From Natronosalvus halobius (GTDB lineage: Archaea; Halobacteriota; Halobacteria; Halobacteriales; Natrialbaceae), in the NCBI RefSeq assembly GCF_024138145.1, contig NZ_CP099997.1, forward strand, positions 1,984,001 through 2,048,000: 64,000 nucleotides of DNA, in the 5' to 3' direction. The translations under genes were made by a program, and so were the position numbers. The notes under the pieces were generated by a model. That model saw only the letters and a list, made by a program, of their open reading frames with translations, was not told the origin of the DNA and searched no databases. Positions within the stretch are counted from its first letter, which is position 1; each line of letters begins with the position of its first letter. This document shows positions 24,732 through 35,385 of this stretch, piece after piece.

Positions 24732-25109
24732 TCACAGGTTGAGGCCAATGATAACGAATTGACCAACAACAACCGTTCCGAGGGTCACCAGGACACAAAT
24801 GTCGTAAATGGTACAGAACCCCTCGATGTCGTCACTCGCGTCGCTACGCTCCAGGTAGGCCTTGAGCCACCGTGCTCCGACGTATAGGCTCGCTACAGTC
24901 ACTGGAAACGCTACAAGTACGAGTAACGTCGAGATGTATTCTGGCCCGTAGTGTTGGTAGGTTCCGACAGTCCATCGAATTCGAACAGTGTTTTCGAGGT
25001 GACTGTAGGAAACGATACTCAGAACGACACTTGTAAGGACGATTACGAGCCCACCGAGCGTTGTTGATGGTACTCGAACTGCGTTTTCCGTGGCGGCGTG
25101 TGCTGCCAT
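24732..25109 (-). CDS. Small membrane protein (DUF1648-like), CPBP operon
   Basis: A 125-residue protein with three hydrophobic segments (~15-38, ~58-80, ~100-125). The segment VRIRWTVGTYQHYGPEYIST followed by LLVLVAFPVTVASL recalls DUF1648/SdpI-type proteins, but the match is weak. The stop lies 5 bp before the CPBP start, so the two are co-transcribed. In SdpI-like systems such proteins partner with immunity or sensing, which would suit a CPBP neighbour; this is speculative. It is divergent from the winged-helix gene. Confidence 0.6.
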   Translation of the reverse strand: MAAHAATENAVRVPSTTLGGLVIVLTSVVLSIVSYSHLENTVRIRWTVGTYQHYGPEYISTLLVLVAFPVTVASLYVGARWLKAYLERSDASDDIEGFCTIYDICVLVTLGTVVVGQFVIIGLNL

Positions 25110-25178
25110 ACGCTGAGTGACGGAGAGTAGATGGATAGTGGGTCGAGCACGACTTCAGCCCCTGTAGTTATGCTAACC

Positions 25179-25190
25179 TCTTTAAAAATG
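25179..25190 (+). promoter_or_regulatory. AT-rich promoter element between divergent genes
   Basis: TCTTTAAAAATG is the only AT-rich box in the 90-bp spacer between the membrane-protein operon (minus) and the winged-helix regulator (plus). It lies very close to ATG 25200, so the real translation start could be slightly downstream, or the box may serve the minus-strand operon. Confidence 0.35.
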
Positions 25191-25199
25191 TAGCTACGG

Positions 25200-27852
<2,653 letters not shown>

Positions 27853-28101
27853 CTAAATCGATAACGAAGTATTCGCTGCAGCGAAAGCAATATTCCGAAT
27901 TTGCAAATTCGCCGTCGACGATGGATTCGCGCTGTACGGCCACTACGGCCATCGAGGCCCGTTAGTAATCGCGATTTACCAGGCATGGTCGTGTCCTGGC
28001 TACACCGTAAGGGAAAATTGTATCCCAACCCGCGCTCAGAAGCCGGCAACGCCGAACGAGACGGGAGCCCTTTTGCTGCTTCCCCGAGGAGAATCACCGA
28101 C

Positions 28102-29700
28102 GTGGTGTCTCCGGGGGCCGACGATAGCGACGACGTGCTCGAGTCCGACTCGTCGACGAGCGACGGTGAAGCGGCCGCACACGAGGCCGGGTCCGGTTCC
28201 CGTTCCGGCGATGTCGATGTCGAGGCACGAAAAGGGATCGACATGACGACCGGATCGATCCCACCGAAGCTCGCGCGGCTGGCCTGGCCACTGGTCCTCG
28301 GCAACCTCCTGCAGACGGTCTACAATCTCGCGGACATGTTCTGGGTCGGGCGTGTCAGTTCGGAGGCGGTAGCGGCTGTCTCGCTGATGTTCCCGCTCTC
28401 GTGGATGTTCGTCTCGACGGCGATGGGGTTGACGGCGGCGACCATCGCCCTCGTCTCCCAGCACGTCGGCGCCGGCGACCAGCGCGCAGCCGACCGGGTC
28501 GTCGGCCAGACCATCATCCTCGCCCTCGTCGTTTCCGGCCTCCTGGCGACGCTCGGCCTGACGTTCCGGCGACCGTTACTCCAGCTCATCGGCGCGCGTG
28601 ACCAGGTGTTCGTCGAGGCGCTGGCGTACATCGAGGTGATCTTCCTCGCCCTGCCGCTGACGTTCCTGTTCTTTGCGTTCCGGTCGTCCCTGCAGGGTGC
28701 CGGCGACACGAAGACGGCGATGTGGTTGGTCCTGATATCGGCCGGGCTGAACGTCATCCTGGACCCGTTTCTCATCCTCGGCTGGGGGCCGTTTCCCGAA
28801 TGGGGGACGCGGGGGGCGGCCATCGCGACCTTCCTCTCGCGGGCCGTCGCCGGGATCGCCGGAATCGCCATCCTCCTGGACGGTCGCTACGGGGTTCGAC
28901 TCCGCCTTCGAGACCTCGCACCGAACTTGACGATCCAGCGTCGATTGATCGACGTCGGCTACCCGGCCACGTTCGACGGCTGGGCGCGAAGCTTCGCGTC
29001 GGTCGCGATGGCCGGGTTCGTCGCCCGTTTCGGCGCGACGCCGACTGCCGCCTACGGAATCGTCGTTCGGCTCATGTCCGTGACGTGGTCCGTCGCGGGC
29101 GCCGTCGGCGACGCGACCGCGACCGGCGTCGGCCAGAACCTCGGCGCACGGACGCCCGACCGGGCGGCAACGGTGGCGAAAACGGCGACGGCGGGAACGA
29201 TCGGATTCATCTTCGCGATTGCTGCCGTCGTCTTCGCGTTCCCCGCCCAGGCGATGGCCATCTTCGTCGACGATCCCGACGTGATCGCTGAGGGGATCGT
29301 CTTCATCCGAATCAACGCCCCCTTCTGGGCGGTTTTCGCCGGCGTGATGGTCATCCAGGGTGCGTTCCGCGGCGCCGGGAACACCCGCGAGGCGATGGTG
29401 CTCTCGATGCTCTCGCGGTGGGTCTTTCGCGTTCCCGTCGCGCTCGTGCTCGCGTTCGCCTGGACGGTGACGGTCCCCGGCCTCGGTATCACGGTCTCGG
29501 GGCTCGAGTGGGGCGTCGACGGCATCTGGTGGGCGTTCTCGATCGGCATGGGCGCCACGTTCGTCGTCGCCGTAGTCTGGTTCCGGCTCGGTACGTGGCG
29601 CGAGGCGATCGTCGAGGACGACCCGGGTGAGCCTCGAGCCCCAGCGAGCGGAGCGGACGCGGCGGACGTCGACCGAGATTCCGACGCACCGACCGAGTAG
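28102..29700 (+). CDS. MATE family efflux transporter
   Basis: About 532 residues with 12 predicted transmembrane helices in two homologous halves. The first helix contains PPKLARLAWPLVLGNLLQTV followed by YNLADMFWVG, a standard MATE start. LQGAGDTKTAMW and FRGAGNTREAM are the paired half-repeat signatures. These exporters use Na+ or H+ gradients to expel cationic drugs or metabolites. The true start is uncertain. I chose GTG 28102 (VVSPGADD) because the upstream 67 residues are basic and unlike a haloarchaeal N-terminus. An acidic ~45-residue tail precedes the first helix, and the C-terminus is also acidic. Confidence 0.9.
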   Translation: MVSPGADDSDDVLESDSSTSDGEAAAHEAGSGSRSGDVDVEARKGIDMTTGSIPPKLARLAWPLVLGNLLQTVYNLADMFWVGRVSSEAVAAVSLMFPLSWMFVSTAMGLTAATIALVSQHVGAGDQRAADRVVGQTIILALVVSGLLATLGLTFRRPLLQLIGARDQVFVEALAYIEVIFLALPLTFLFFAFRSSLQGAGDTKTAMWLVLISAGLNVILDPFLILGWGPFPEWGTRGAAIATFLSRAVAGIAGIAILLDGRYGVRLRLRDLAPNLTIQRRLIDVGYPATFDGWARSFASVAMAGFVARFGATPTAAYGIVVRLMSVTWSVAGAVGDATATGVGQNLGARTPDRAATVAKTATAGTIGFIFAIAAVVFAFPAQAMAIFVDDPDVIAEGIVFIRINAPFWAVFAGVMVIQGAFRGAGNTREAMVLSMLSRWVFRVPVALVLAFAWTVTVPGLGITVSGLEWGVDGIWWAFSIGMGATFVVAVVWFRLGTWREAIVEDDPGEPRAPASGADAADVDRDSDAPTE

Positions 29701-29815
29701 GTTTCCGACAGTCTTTCTCGTGTCCGGAATCACGCCCGCACCGGGAACGCTCGTGTGCAGAACGCATGCAAGCAAACCCGTTATCGACGGTGCCGTGGTG
29801 CATCCGGCTATAGAT

Positions 29816-30940
29816 ATGGTTCTCGACGTTCGCCGGCGGCTATCGACGGGAAAGGACGTCGTCGCGGGCATCCAGCAGAAGAACGTGACGTTCATGGCGG
29901 CGAGCATCGCCTACCAGGCGTTCATTTCGCTGATTCCGCTGCTCGTCCTCGTGTTCTTCCTCGTCTCCATCGCCGGTGACGAACAGGTCGCCGAACAGGT
30001 CGCCGCGACGACCGAAGGCGTCCTCCCGGAGAGTGGCCAGGTGCTGCTCGAGGAGGCGATCGCCGGCTCCGTAGAGAGCGCGGGCGCGTCGATCATCGGC
30101 CTCGTGACGCTGGTGTGGGGGTCGCTGAAGATATTCCGCGGCCTCGACACCGCGTTCTCGGAGATCTACGAGTCGTCCGCGGAGAACAGTTTTTTAGAGC
30201 AACTTCGCGATGCGTTCGTCGTCTTCGCCGCGATCGGGCTCGCGCTGCTCGCCGCCGCAGTCGCGACGGCGGTCTTCGCGTCCCTCCCCGACAGTCCGCT
30301 GCTCGGGGTCGCGAACCCGCTCATGCTCGTCGTCGGGTTCACGCTCGCCTTCCTCCCGATGTACTACTTCTTCCCCGACGTCGACGTCGGCGTCCGCGAG
30401 ATTCTCCCGGGAGTCGTCGTCGCCGCCGTCGGCTGGGCGGCGCTCCAGGCGCTGTTTCAGGTGTACGTCGCCCTCTCGGGTAGCACCGACTCCGCTGGTG
30501 CGATCGGCGCCATCCTCTTGCTTTTGACCTGGCTGTACTTCGGTGGCCTGGTGTTGCTCGTCGGCGCGGTCGTCAACGCCACGACGGCGGGACGGCTCAC
30601 CCTCGAGGTCGAAGACGAGGACGACCTCGATCGGGCCCCCGCCAGGCAGGTCACCCGCGAGCGGGAACTCGAGCAACTCGAACAGCAGCGAAATCGACTC
30701 ACGCGTGAGCGCGATCACCTTCGATCGACCCTGCGCACCCAGCGGTCACGTCGGAACGACCTCGAGACCCGCGTCGATCGGCTCGCATCGACGGTCCACC
30801 GGCTCGAGCGCGAGAACGAGGCGCTCCGGCGAGAACTCGAGCGCCAGGAGGAGCCGTCCTGGAGACGGACACTGATGGCGGCCCTGGGACGGGTCGAGAC
30901 GGTGAAGGTGGGTACTGTCCGTCGGTCTCGCGACTCCTGA
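29816..30940 (+). CDS. YihY/BrkB-type membrane protein with C-terminal coiled coil
   Basis: A 374-residue protein of the former RNase BN family. Six hydrophobic segments cover residues ~25-260, including FMAASIAYQAFISLIPLLVL and the C-terminal LLLTWLYFGGLVLLVGAVV. The RNase annotation of this family was wrong, and a transport or envelope role is likelier. Residues ~275-350 form a charged coiled coil rich in Arg/Glu/Leu (QLEQQRNRLTRERDHLRSTL), an extra cytosolic module. ATG 29816 gives the usual N-terminus MVLDVRRRLSTGKDVVAG; the longer frame overlaps the MATE gene end. Confidence 0.87.
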   Translation: MVLDVRRRLSTGKDVVAGIQQKNVTFMAASIAYQAFISLIPLLVLVFFLVSIAGDEQVAEQVAATTEGVLPESGQVLLEEAIAGSVESAGASIIGLVTLVWGSLKIFRGLDTAFSEIYESSAENSFLEQLRDAFVVFAAIGLALLAAAVATAVFASLPDSPLLGVANPLMLVVGFTLAFLPMYYFFPDVDVGVREILPGVVVAAVGWAALQALFQVYVALSGSTDSAGAIGAILLLLTWLYFGGLVLLVGAVVNATTAGRLTLEVEDEDDLDRAPARQVTRERELEQLEQQRNRLTRERDHLRSTLRTQRSRRNDLETRVDRLASTVHRLERENEALRRELERQEEPSWRRTLMAALGRVETVKVGTVRRSRDS

Positions 30941-30990
30941 GTCCCTCCGGTGGCTGGCTATCGACGGGAACGACCTGCCCGACGTTAGCC

Positions 30991-31084
30991 GTACAGGCTT
31001 CCCGGCGCTACCGGTACGGGCTTCCCGGCGCTGGCCAGTACGGGCTTCCCGGCGCTGGCCAGTACGGGCTTCCCGGCCTGACCG
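30991..31084. repeat. Four tandem 24-bp repeats between convergent genes
   Basis: Units of GTACGGGCTTCCCGGCGCTG plus four bases (GCCA in the two central copies, which are identical). The outer copies are diverged. The array lies between the stops of the BrkB-type and capA genes, with no ORF of its own. Confidence 0.75.
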
Positions 31085-31121
31085 ATACAAGCTTTTGAGA
31101 AGACGATCAGTCGGGAAGCAA

Positions 31122-31138
31122 ACTATAGAAGGTATAGT
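31122..31138. promoter_or_regulatory. Palindrome ACTATAGAAGGTATAGT
   Basis: Arms ACTATA and TATAGT separated by 5 bp, extended outward by AGCAA and TTGCT. It shares 15 of 17 bases with the palindrome at 11172-11188. Here it lies between two convergent gene ends rather than at a promoter. Confidence 0.5.
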
Positions 31139-31189
31139 ATTGCTCGTTACAAGCGATTTCGAGCGTGACTGCGCTCGAGACCGTCAGTC

Positions 31190-32341
31190 CTACTCGAGCG
31201 TGACTACCAGCGCGTCGTCGTCGCGCTCGAAGTCGGTGTCGAACGGGTCAGAGCGCTCGCGCATGGTGCCTCGCGCCCAGTCGGCCGCGTCGTCGCTCGC
31301 GTGATGGACCCGACAGTCGTCGATCGCGATCGGGACCAGTCGGACCGCCTCGAGCGTACCCGCCTCCAGGACGAGTTCGAAGCAGTAGCTGCGGTCGTTT
31401 CGCAGTTCCTCCTCAATCACGTAGTCGTCGACGAAGTCGCCCGTGTCGTGGAGGATGACGCCACCGTTGTAGGTCTCGACGCCCTGGAAGACGTGGGCGC
31501 TGTGGCCGTGGACGACGTCGGCACCCGAATCGATCAGGTAGTGAGCGAACTTTCGATACGCCGTTTCGGGGTACTCGACCCAGTTCGGTCCCCAGTGAAC
31601 CGAGACGACGACGAGGTCGGGGCCGGAATCGAACGCCCTCGCCTGCGAGAGTGCCTCCCGCAGCCGAACCTGGGTCCGGGCCTCCGTCGGGTCGCACTCG
31701 AGGTAGGCCGTTCCAGGACGGTCGTCGGTGACGCCGTAGGACTGGAAGTGGTCGGCGATCGAGACGACCGCGAGGTCGGCCCCGTCGACGGAGACGCGCG
31801 TCGGCGCGTAGGCATCGTCGGGCGTCCCACCCGCGCCGGCGTGGGCGATTCCCTCCTCGTCCAGCGCCTCGAGCGTGTCGAGCAGCGCCGTCGGACCGTA
31901 ATCCAGCAGGTGGTTGTTGGCGAGCGAGAGCGCGTCGAACCCGGCCCGCGAGAGCGCCGGCGCCGCCCACGACGGGTCCGCCCGGAAGTAGAACTCTCGG
32001 TCGGGAAATCGTTCGCCGCGAGTCGAGAGACAGCACTCGAGGTTCCCGACCAGGCCGTCGAGCGAGTCGAGGTACGGGAGGACGGGTTCCCAGGGGTCGG
32101 ACGGACCGCCGTCGACGTGCTCGGCCTCGACGCCTCGTGCCAGCATGACGTCGCCGACGAAGCCAATGCGGGTTCGCTCCTGGTCCGCCTTCTCCTCGCG
32201 ACGCGACCCATTCTCGTTCGCACCCCGTGCCTCATTCTGATCCGAACGGTTGCGGTCGAGAACCGACGCACATCCCGAGAGCACAACTGCGCCGCCGGTC
32301 GCGAGAACTGACCGTCGGCGCGTCACCCGTCGCTCCGTCAT
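31190..32341 (-). CDS. CapA family protein, Tat-lipoprotein
   Basis: A 383-residue CapA/PgsA-type metallophosphoesterase-like protein. The N-terminus has a Tat motif and lipobox: TRRRSVLATGGAVVLSGCAS, so it is exported folded and lipid-anchored outside the cell. The catalytic-like motifs are RIGFVGDVMLARG (~70), GLVGNLECCLS (~105), SLANNHLLDYGP (~150), VVSVHWGPNW (~255) and HGHSAHVFQG (~285). In Bacillus CapA takes part in poly-gamma-glutamate capsule export. ATG 32341 is chosen and GGTTTTTGTC lies ~28 nt upstream. It is divergent from a glycosyltransferase gene, which suits an envelope role. Confidence 0.9.
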   Translation of the reverse strand: MTERRVTRRRSVLATGGAVVLSGCASVLDRNRSDQNEARGANENGSRREEKADQERTRIGFVGDVMLARGVEAEHVDGGPSDPWEPVLPYLDSLDGLVGNLECCLSTRGERFPDREFYFRADPSWAAPALSRAGFDALSLANNHLLDYGPTALLDTLEALDEEGIAHAGAGGTPDDAYAPTRVSVDGADLAVVSIADHFQSYGVTDDRPGTAYLECDPTEARTQVRLREALSQARAFDSGPDLVVVSVHWGPNWVEYPETAYRKFAHYLIDSGADVVHGHSAHVFQGVETYNGGVILHDTGDFVDDYVIEEELRNDRSYCFELVLEAGTLEAVRLVPIAIDDCRVHHASDDAADWARGTMRERSDPFDTDFERDDDALVVTLE

Positions 32342-32415
32342 TGCTCGACCTACCGAGCAAACTGACAAAAACCTTCAGCCTCGAGCAGGGGTTGCGTGCA
32401 GTTCGAACGTTCGTT

Positions 32416-32425
32416 CATAATATTG
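32416..32425 (+). promoter_or_regulatory. TATA box of the glycosyltransferase gene
   Basis: CATAATATTG is centred ~34 nt upstream of ATG 32455 and supports that start over in-frame codons further upstream that overlap capA. Confidence 0.5.
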
Positions 32426-32454
32426 AATACGGGTCGGTTGGAACGTTGCCCTGT

Positions 32455-33780
32455 ATGGGTTCCCCGATTTCTCGAGTGATCGAACGGTTCGGGACGGGAG
32501 TCGGGACCGGATCGCTGGTCCTCGCCGGCCTCTACCAAGGGGCGGACATCCAGACGGTCACCGTCGAGTTACTGTTAGTGACCGTTCAGGTCGTCTACCT
32601 CGAGGCCCTGCCTGCCGTCGTCCTCTTCACGGCGTTCCTCCTCGCGACGGGCGCACTATTGCTCCGGGAAGTGTGGGCCTCGAACGACGACGACCCGCGA
32701 ATTACCGACGGGCCGCCACTCGAGGCCATCGTGCCCGTCTACGGGGACGCGGAGACGCTCCCGATCAGCGTCGAGAGTCTGGTCGAGAGCGAGTACGAAA
32801 ACCTGGCCGTGACGGTCGTCGTCGAACCGAACGACGAGCCCACCGTATCGGTGGCCTGCCGACTGGCCGCCCGTCACGACCGGGTTCGGTGTCGCGTCAA
32901 CGGCCGTCCAGGCTCGAAGGCGGGCGCGATCAACTGGGCGGTCGCCGAGAGCGACGCCGACCACTTCGCGGTCTTCGACGCCGACGAGTGGGTCGACCCG
33001 GCTTTTCTTCCGCGGGCGATGGCCGAACTCGAGGGAGAGGGCGAAGGCAAGGACGAGGCTGACGGCGGCGACGCAGACGTCTTCCAGGGCCGTCGCGTCC
33101 CGCGAGCGACCGGCCCCGTCGAGACGCTGGCGTACTGCGAGCGCGTCCTCTTTCACTCGAGCTACAAGCTCGTCGAACTGTTCGGCTTCGCGAACTGCCG
33201 GAGTTCCTCTACCGTCTTTACCCGCGAGGCCCTCGAGCGCGTCGGGGGGTTCGACGACGTGCTCACCGAGGACCTGGCGTTCGCCCACGACTGCTACCGG
33301 GCGGGCTGTTCGGTCACACAGGCACGCCAGTGGACGAACACGATGGAAGCACCTCACACGCTCCGGGACCTGTGGGGCCAACGGAAGCGCTGGCGCGTCG
33401 GCCAGGTCGAGGTGCTCCACCGGACGCTTCGCGAGGCCCTCACGGAGGGGATCGATCGGCGCGGCCTGGTCTCGATCGGCCGCCTGACGTCTGCCCTGCT
33501 GGGCACCCTCGCCGTCCTCTTGCTGGCCGGCAAAATCGCTCTCTTGCTCATGCTCGACACCGAATCGGCCCTGCTCGTGCCCGTGGCCTGCCTCCTGGCC
33601 CTGATCGGCGGCGTCGCGCTCAGGGACGTCCGGGACGGGCGCATCGACGGACTCCACTGGAGCGCCTGTTTCGTCGTCTTCGTCGTGCCTGCCTTCGGCG
33701 TCCTGACGCTCAAGGCCGTCCTCGAGTACGCGATCAGCTGGAACGGCGAGTGGTACCGGGTGACGAAAACGGGAGCGTAA
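32455..33780 (+). CDS. Membrane glycosyltransferase, GT2 family
   Basis: A 441-residue processive-type GT2 enzyme. An N-terminal hydrophobic region (~15-75) precedes the catalytic domain with EAIVPVYGDAETLPISVESL, the nucleotide-binding NGRPGSKAGAINWAV, DXD-like FDADEWVDP (~170), LTEDLAFAHDCYRAG and the product-binding WGQRKRWRVGQ. Three C-terminal transmembrane helices follow. It resembles cellulose/hyaluronan-synthase-like proteins, so a surface polysaccharide is probable, but the sugar is unknown. An acidic insertion (GEGEGKDEADGGDADV) sits after the DXD motif. Confidence 0.9.
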   Translation: MGSPISRVIERFGTGVGTGSLVLAGLYQGADIQTVTVELLLVTVQVVYLEALPAVVLFTAFLLATGALLLREVWASNDDDPRITDGPPLEAIVPVYGDAETLPISVESLVESEYENLAVTVVVEPNDEPTVSVACRLAARHDRVRCRVNGRPGSKAGAINWAVAESDADHFAVFDADEWVDPAFLPRAMAELEGEGEGKDEADGGDADVFQGRRVPRATGPVETLAYCERVLFHSSYKLVELFGFANCRSSSTVFTREALERVGGFDDVLTEDLAFAHDCYRAGCSVTQARQWTNTMEAPHTLRDLWGQRKRWRVGQVEVLHRTLREALTEGIDRRGLVSIGRLTSALLGTLAVLLLAGKIALLLMLDTESALLVPVACLLALIGGVALRDVRDGRIDGLHWSACFVVFVVPAFGVLTLKAVLEYAISWNGEWYRVTKTGA

Positions 33781-33813
33781 ACGGCTGCGGTCGGCCAGGG
33801 TGGTGACGGCCGA

Positions 33814-34578
33814 TCACTCGTAGTACGTCGGCGCCGCCAGCTCGACCGTCTCGGTCGCCAGCGTCTCGAACGTCGCCTCGCTCGCGACCAGGTCGACGTC
33901 GATTCCTGCCGCGGCTGCGGTCTCGCGCGTCGGCTCGCCGATGACGCCGACCGTGGCATTCGAGAGTCCTTCGAGCGCCGCGTCCCGAATACCCCGCTCG
34001 TCAGCGGCCTCAAGCCAGTTGGTGACCGTCAGCGAGGAGGTGAAACAGGCCACGTCGAGGTCCCCCGCGGCGGCGAGTTCCGTGGAATCGCCGCTCCCGT
34101 CGGGCCGGACGAGTCGGTAGAGGACGGTCTCGTGGACGTAGGCGCCGGCGGCCTCGATCCCCTCGAGCAGGACCGGACTTCCGTGGTCACTCCGGGCGAC
34201 CTCGACGCGAGCGCCGTCGACGCGGCCCTCGAGGTCGGCCACGAGACCGCTCGAGGTGTACTCCGTGGGGACGATTTCGGGATCGTACCCCTGTTCGCGG
34301 AGGGCGTCGGCGGTCTTCGGGCCGATGGCACAGACGGTCGCGGTACCCGGGTCCCAGCGGTCACGTTCTTCGCTCTCGGCCGACCCGGCGACGAGTTCGA
34401 CCCCCGTCTTGCTCGTCAGGATCGCGTAATCCGCGTCTTCGCGCGGACTCGCGCCGGTCGGCTCGACGGCCAGCATCGAGTCGGGAACGGGCGTCGCGCC
34501 GAGGGACTCGACCAATTCGATAGCGTCTTCGAGGCGGTCGTCGTCGGGGCGAAAGACGGCGACGGTGAGGTCACGCAC
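33814..34578 (-). CDS. hemD: Uroporphyrinogen-III synthase
   Basis: A 254-residue HemD, which cyclises hydroxymethylbilane with D-ring inversion to give uroporphyrinogen III. The family is poorly conserved in sequence, but ILTSKTGVELV, CAIGPKTADALREQGYDP and CFTSSLTVTNWLEAADERG occur in the usual order, and the operon context with hemC and SUMT is decisive. The GTG start at 34578 is 3 nt beyond the upstream stop. It is the last gene of the operon. Confidence 0.92.
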   Translation of the reverse strand: MRDLTVAVFRPDDDRLEDAIELVESLGATPVPDSMLAVEPTGASPREDADYAILTSKTGVELVAGSAESEERDRWDPGTATVCAIGPKTADALREQGYDPEIVPTEYTSSGLVADLEGRVDGARVEVARSDHGSPVLLEGIEAAGAYVHETVLYRLVRPDGSGDSTELAAAGDLDVACFTSSLTVTNWLEAADERGIRDAALEGLSNATVGVIGEPTRETAAAAGIDVDLVASEATFETLATETVELAAPTYYE

Positions 34579-34581
34579 GGG

Positions 34582-35385
34582 TCAGTTCCCCCCGTTCTCG
34601 ATCCGATCGCCACCCTGCTCTCGCTCGTTCGCCAGGAACTCGAGCACCCGTTTGCGCGTTCCCGCCACGTCGCCGATAACCGTCACGGCGGGCGGTTCGA
34701 TGCCGGCCTCGTCGCGAACGTCGACGATGGTCTCGAGGGTTCCCGTCGCGACCCGCTGACCGGGCCAGGTGCCGCGCTCGACGAGGGCGACGGGCGTCTC
34801 GGGCGCCATACCGGCCTCGAGCAGGGCCGCGGTGTAGTCGGGGAGGCGACCGACGCCCATCAGGACGACGATGGTCCCGCCCGTGGCGGCCAGCGCCTCC
34901 CAGTCGACGACCGACTCGGGTTTCGTGGGGTCCTCGTGGCCGGTGACGAACGACACCGAGGAAGCGTGGTCGCGGTGGGTGACCGGGATGCCGGCCACGG
35001 CGGGCGCGGCGACCGCCGAGGTGACCGCAGGGACGACCTCGAACGGGACCTCGTGGTCGGCGAGATACTCGGCTTCCTCGCCGCCCCGTCCGAAGACGAA
35101 CGGGTCGCCGCCCTTGAGGCGGGCGACGTCATTTCCCTCCCGGGCCAGCGCGACCAGCCGTTCGTTGATCTCCGCCTGAGACGTGCGTTCGCCGCCGGCA
35201 CGTTTGCCGACGTCCTCGGCGTCGTCGGGGAGCGACTCGAGGATCTCGGGGCCCGGTAGCTTGTCGTGGAGGACGACGTCACAGGTCTCGAGCAATCGTT
35301 TCGCTTTCACGGTGAGCAGGTCGGGATCGCCCGGTCCGCTGCCGATGAGGTAGACGGTGCCGATGTCGGCCTCAGCCTCAGTCAT
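34582..35385 (-). CDS. cobA: Uroporphyrinogen-III C-methyltransferase (SUMT)
   Basis: A 267-residue SAM-dependent methyltransferase converting uroporphyrinogen III to precorrin-2, the branch point to siroheme, cobalamin and archaeal haem. Motifs: VYLIGSGPGDPDLLTVKAKR (N-terminal SAM site), VARLKGGDPFVFGRGGEE, VPAVTSAVAAPAVAGIPVTH and TIVVLMGVGRLPDY. ATG 35385 overlaps the hemC stop by 8 nt (ATGACTGA), which indicates translational coupling. The frame continues further upstream, but there it overlaps hemC. Confidence 0.94.
   Translation of the reverse strand: MTEAEADIGTVYLIGSGPGDPDLLTVKAKRLLETCDVVLHDKLPGPEILESLPDDAEDVGKRAGGERTSQAEINERLVALAREGNDVARLKGGDPFVFGRGGEEAEYLADHEVPFEVVPAVTSAVAAPAVAGIPVTHRDHASSVSFVTGHEDPTKPESVVDWEALAATGGTIVVLMGVGRLPDYTAALLEAGMAPETPVALVERGTWPGQRVATGTLETIVDVRDEAGIEPPAVTVIGDVAGTRKRVLEFLANEREQGGDRIENGGN

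Noticed and set aside
30991-31084. CRISPR-like array
   Set aside because: Units are contiguous with no unique spacers and no cas genes are present in the window.
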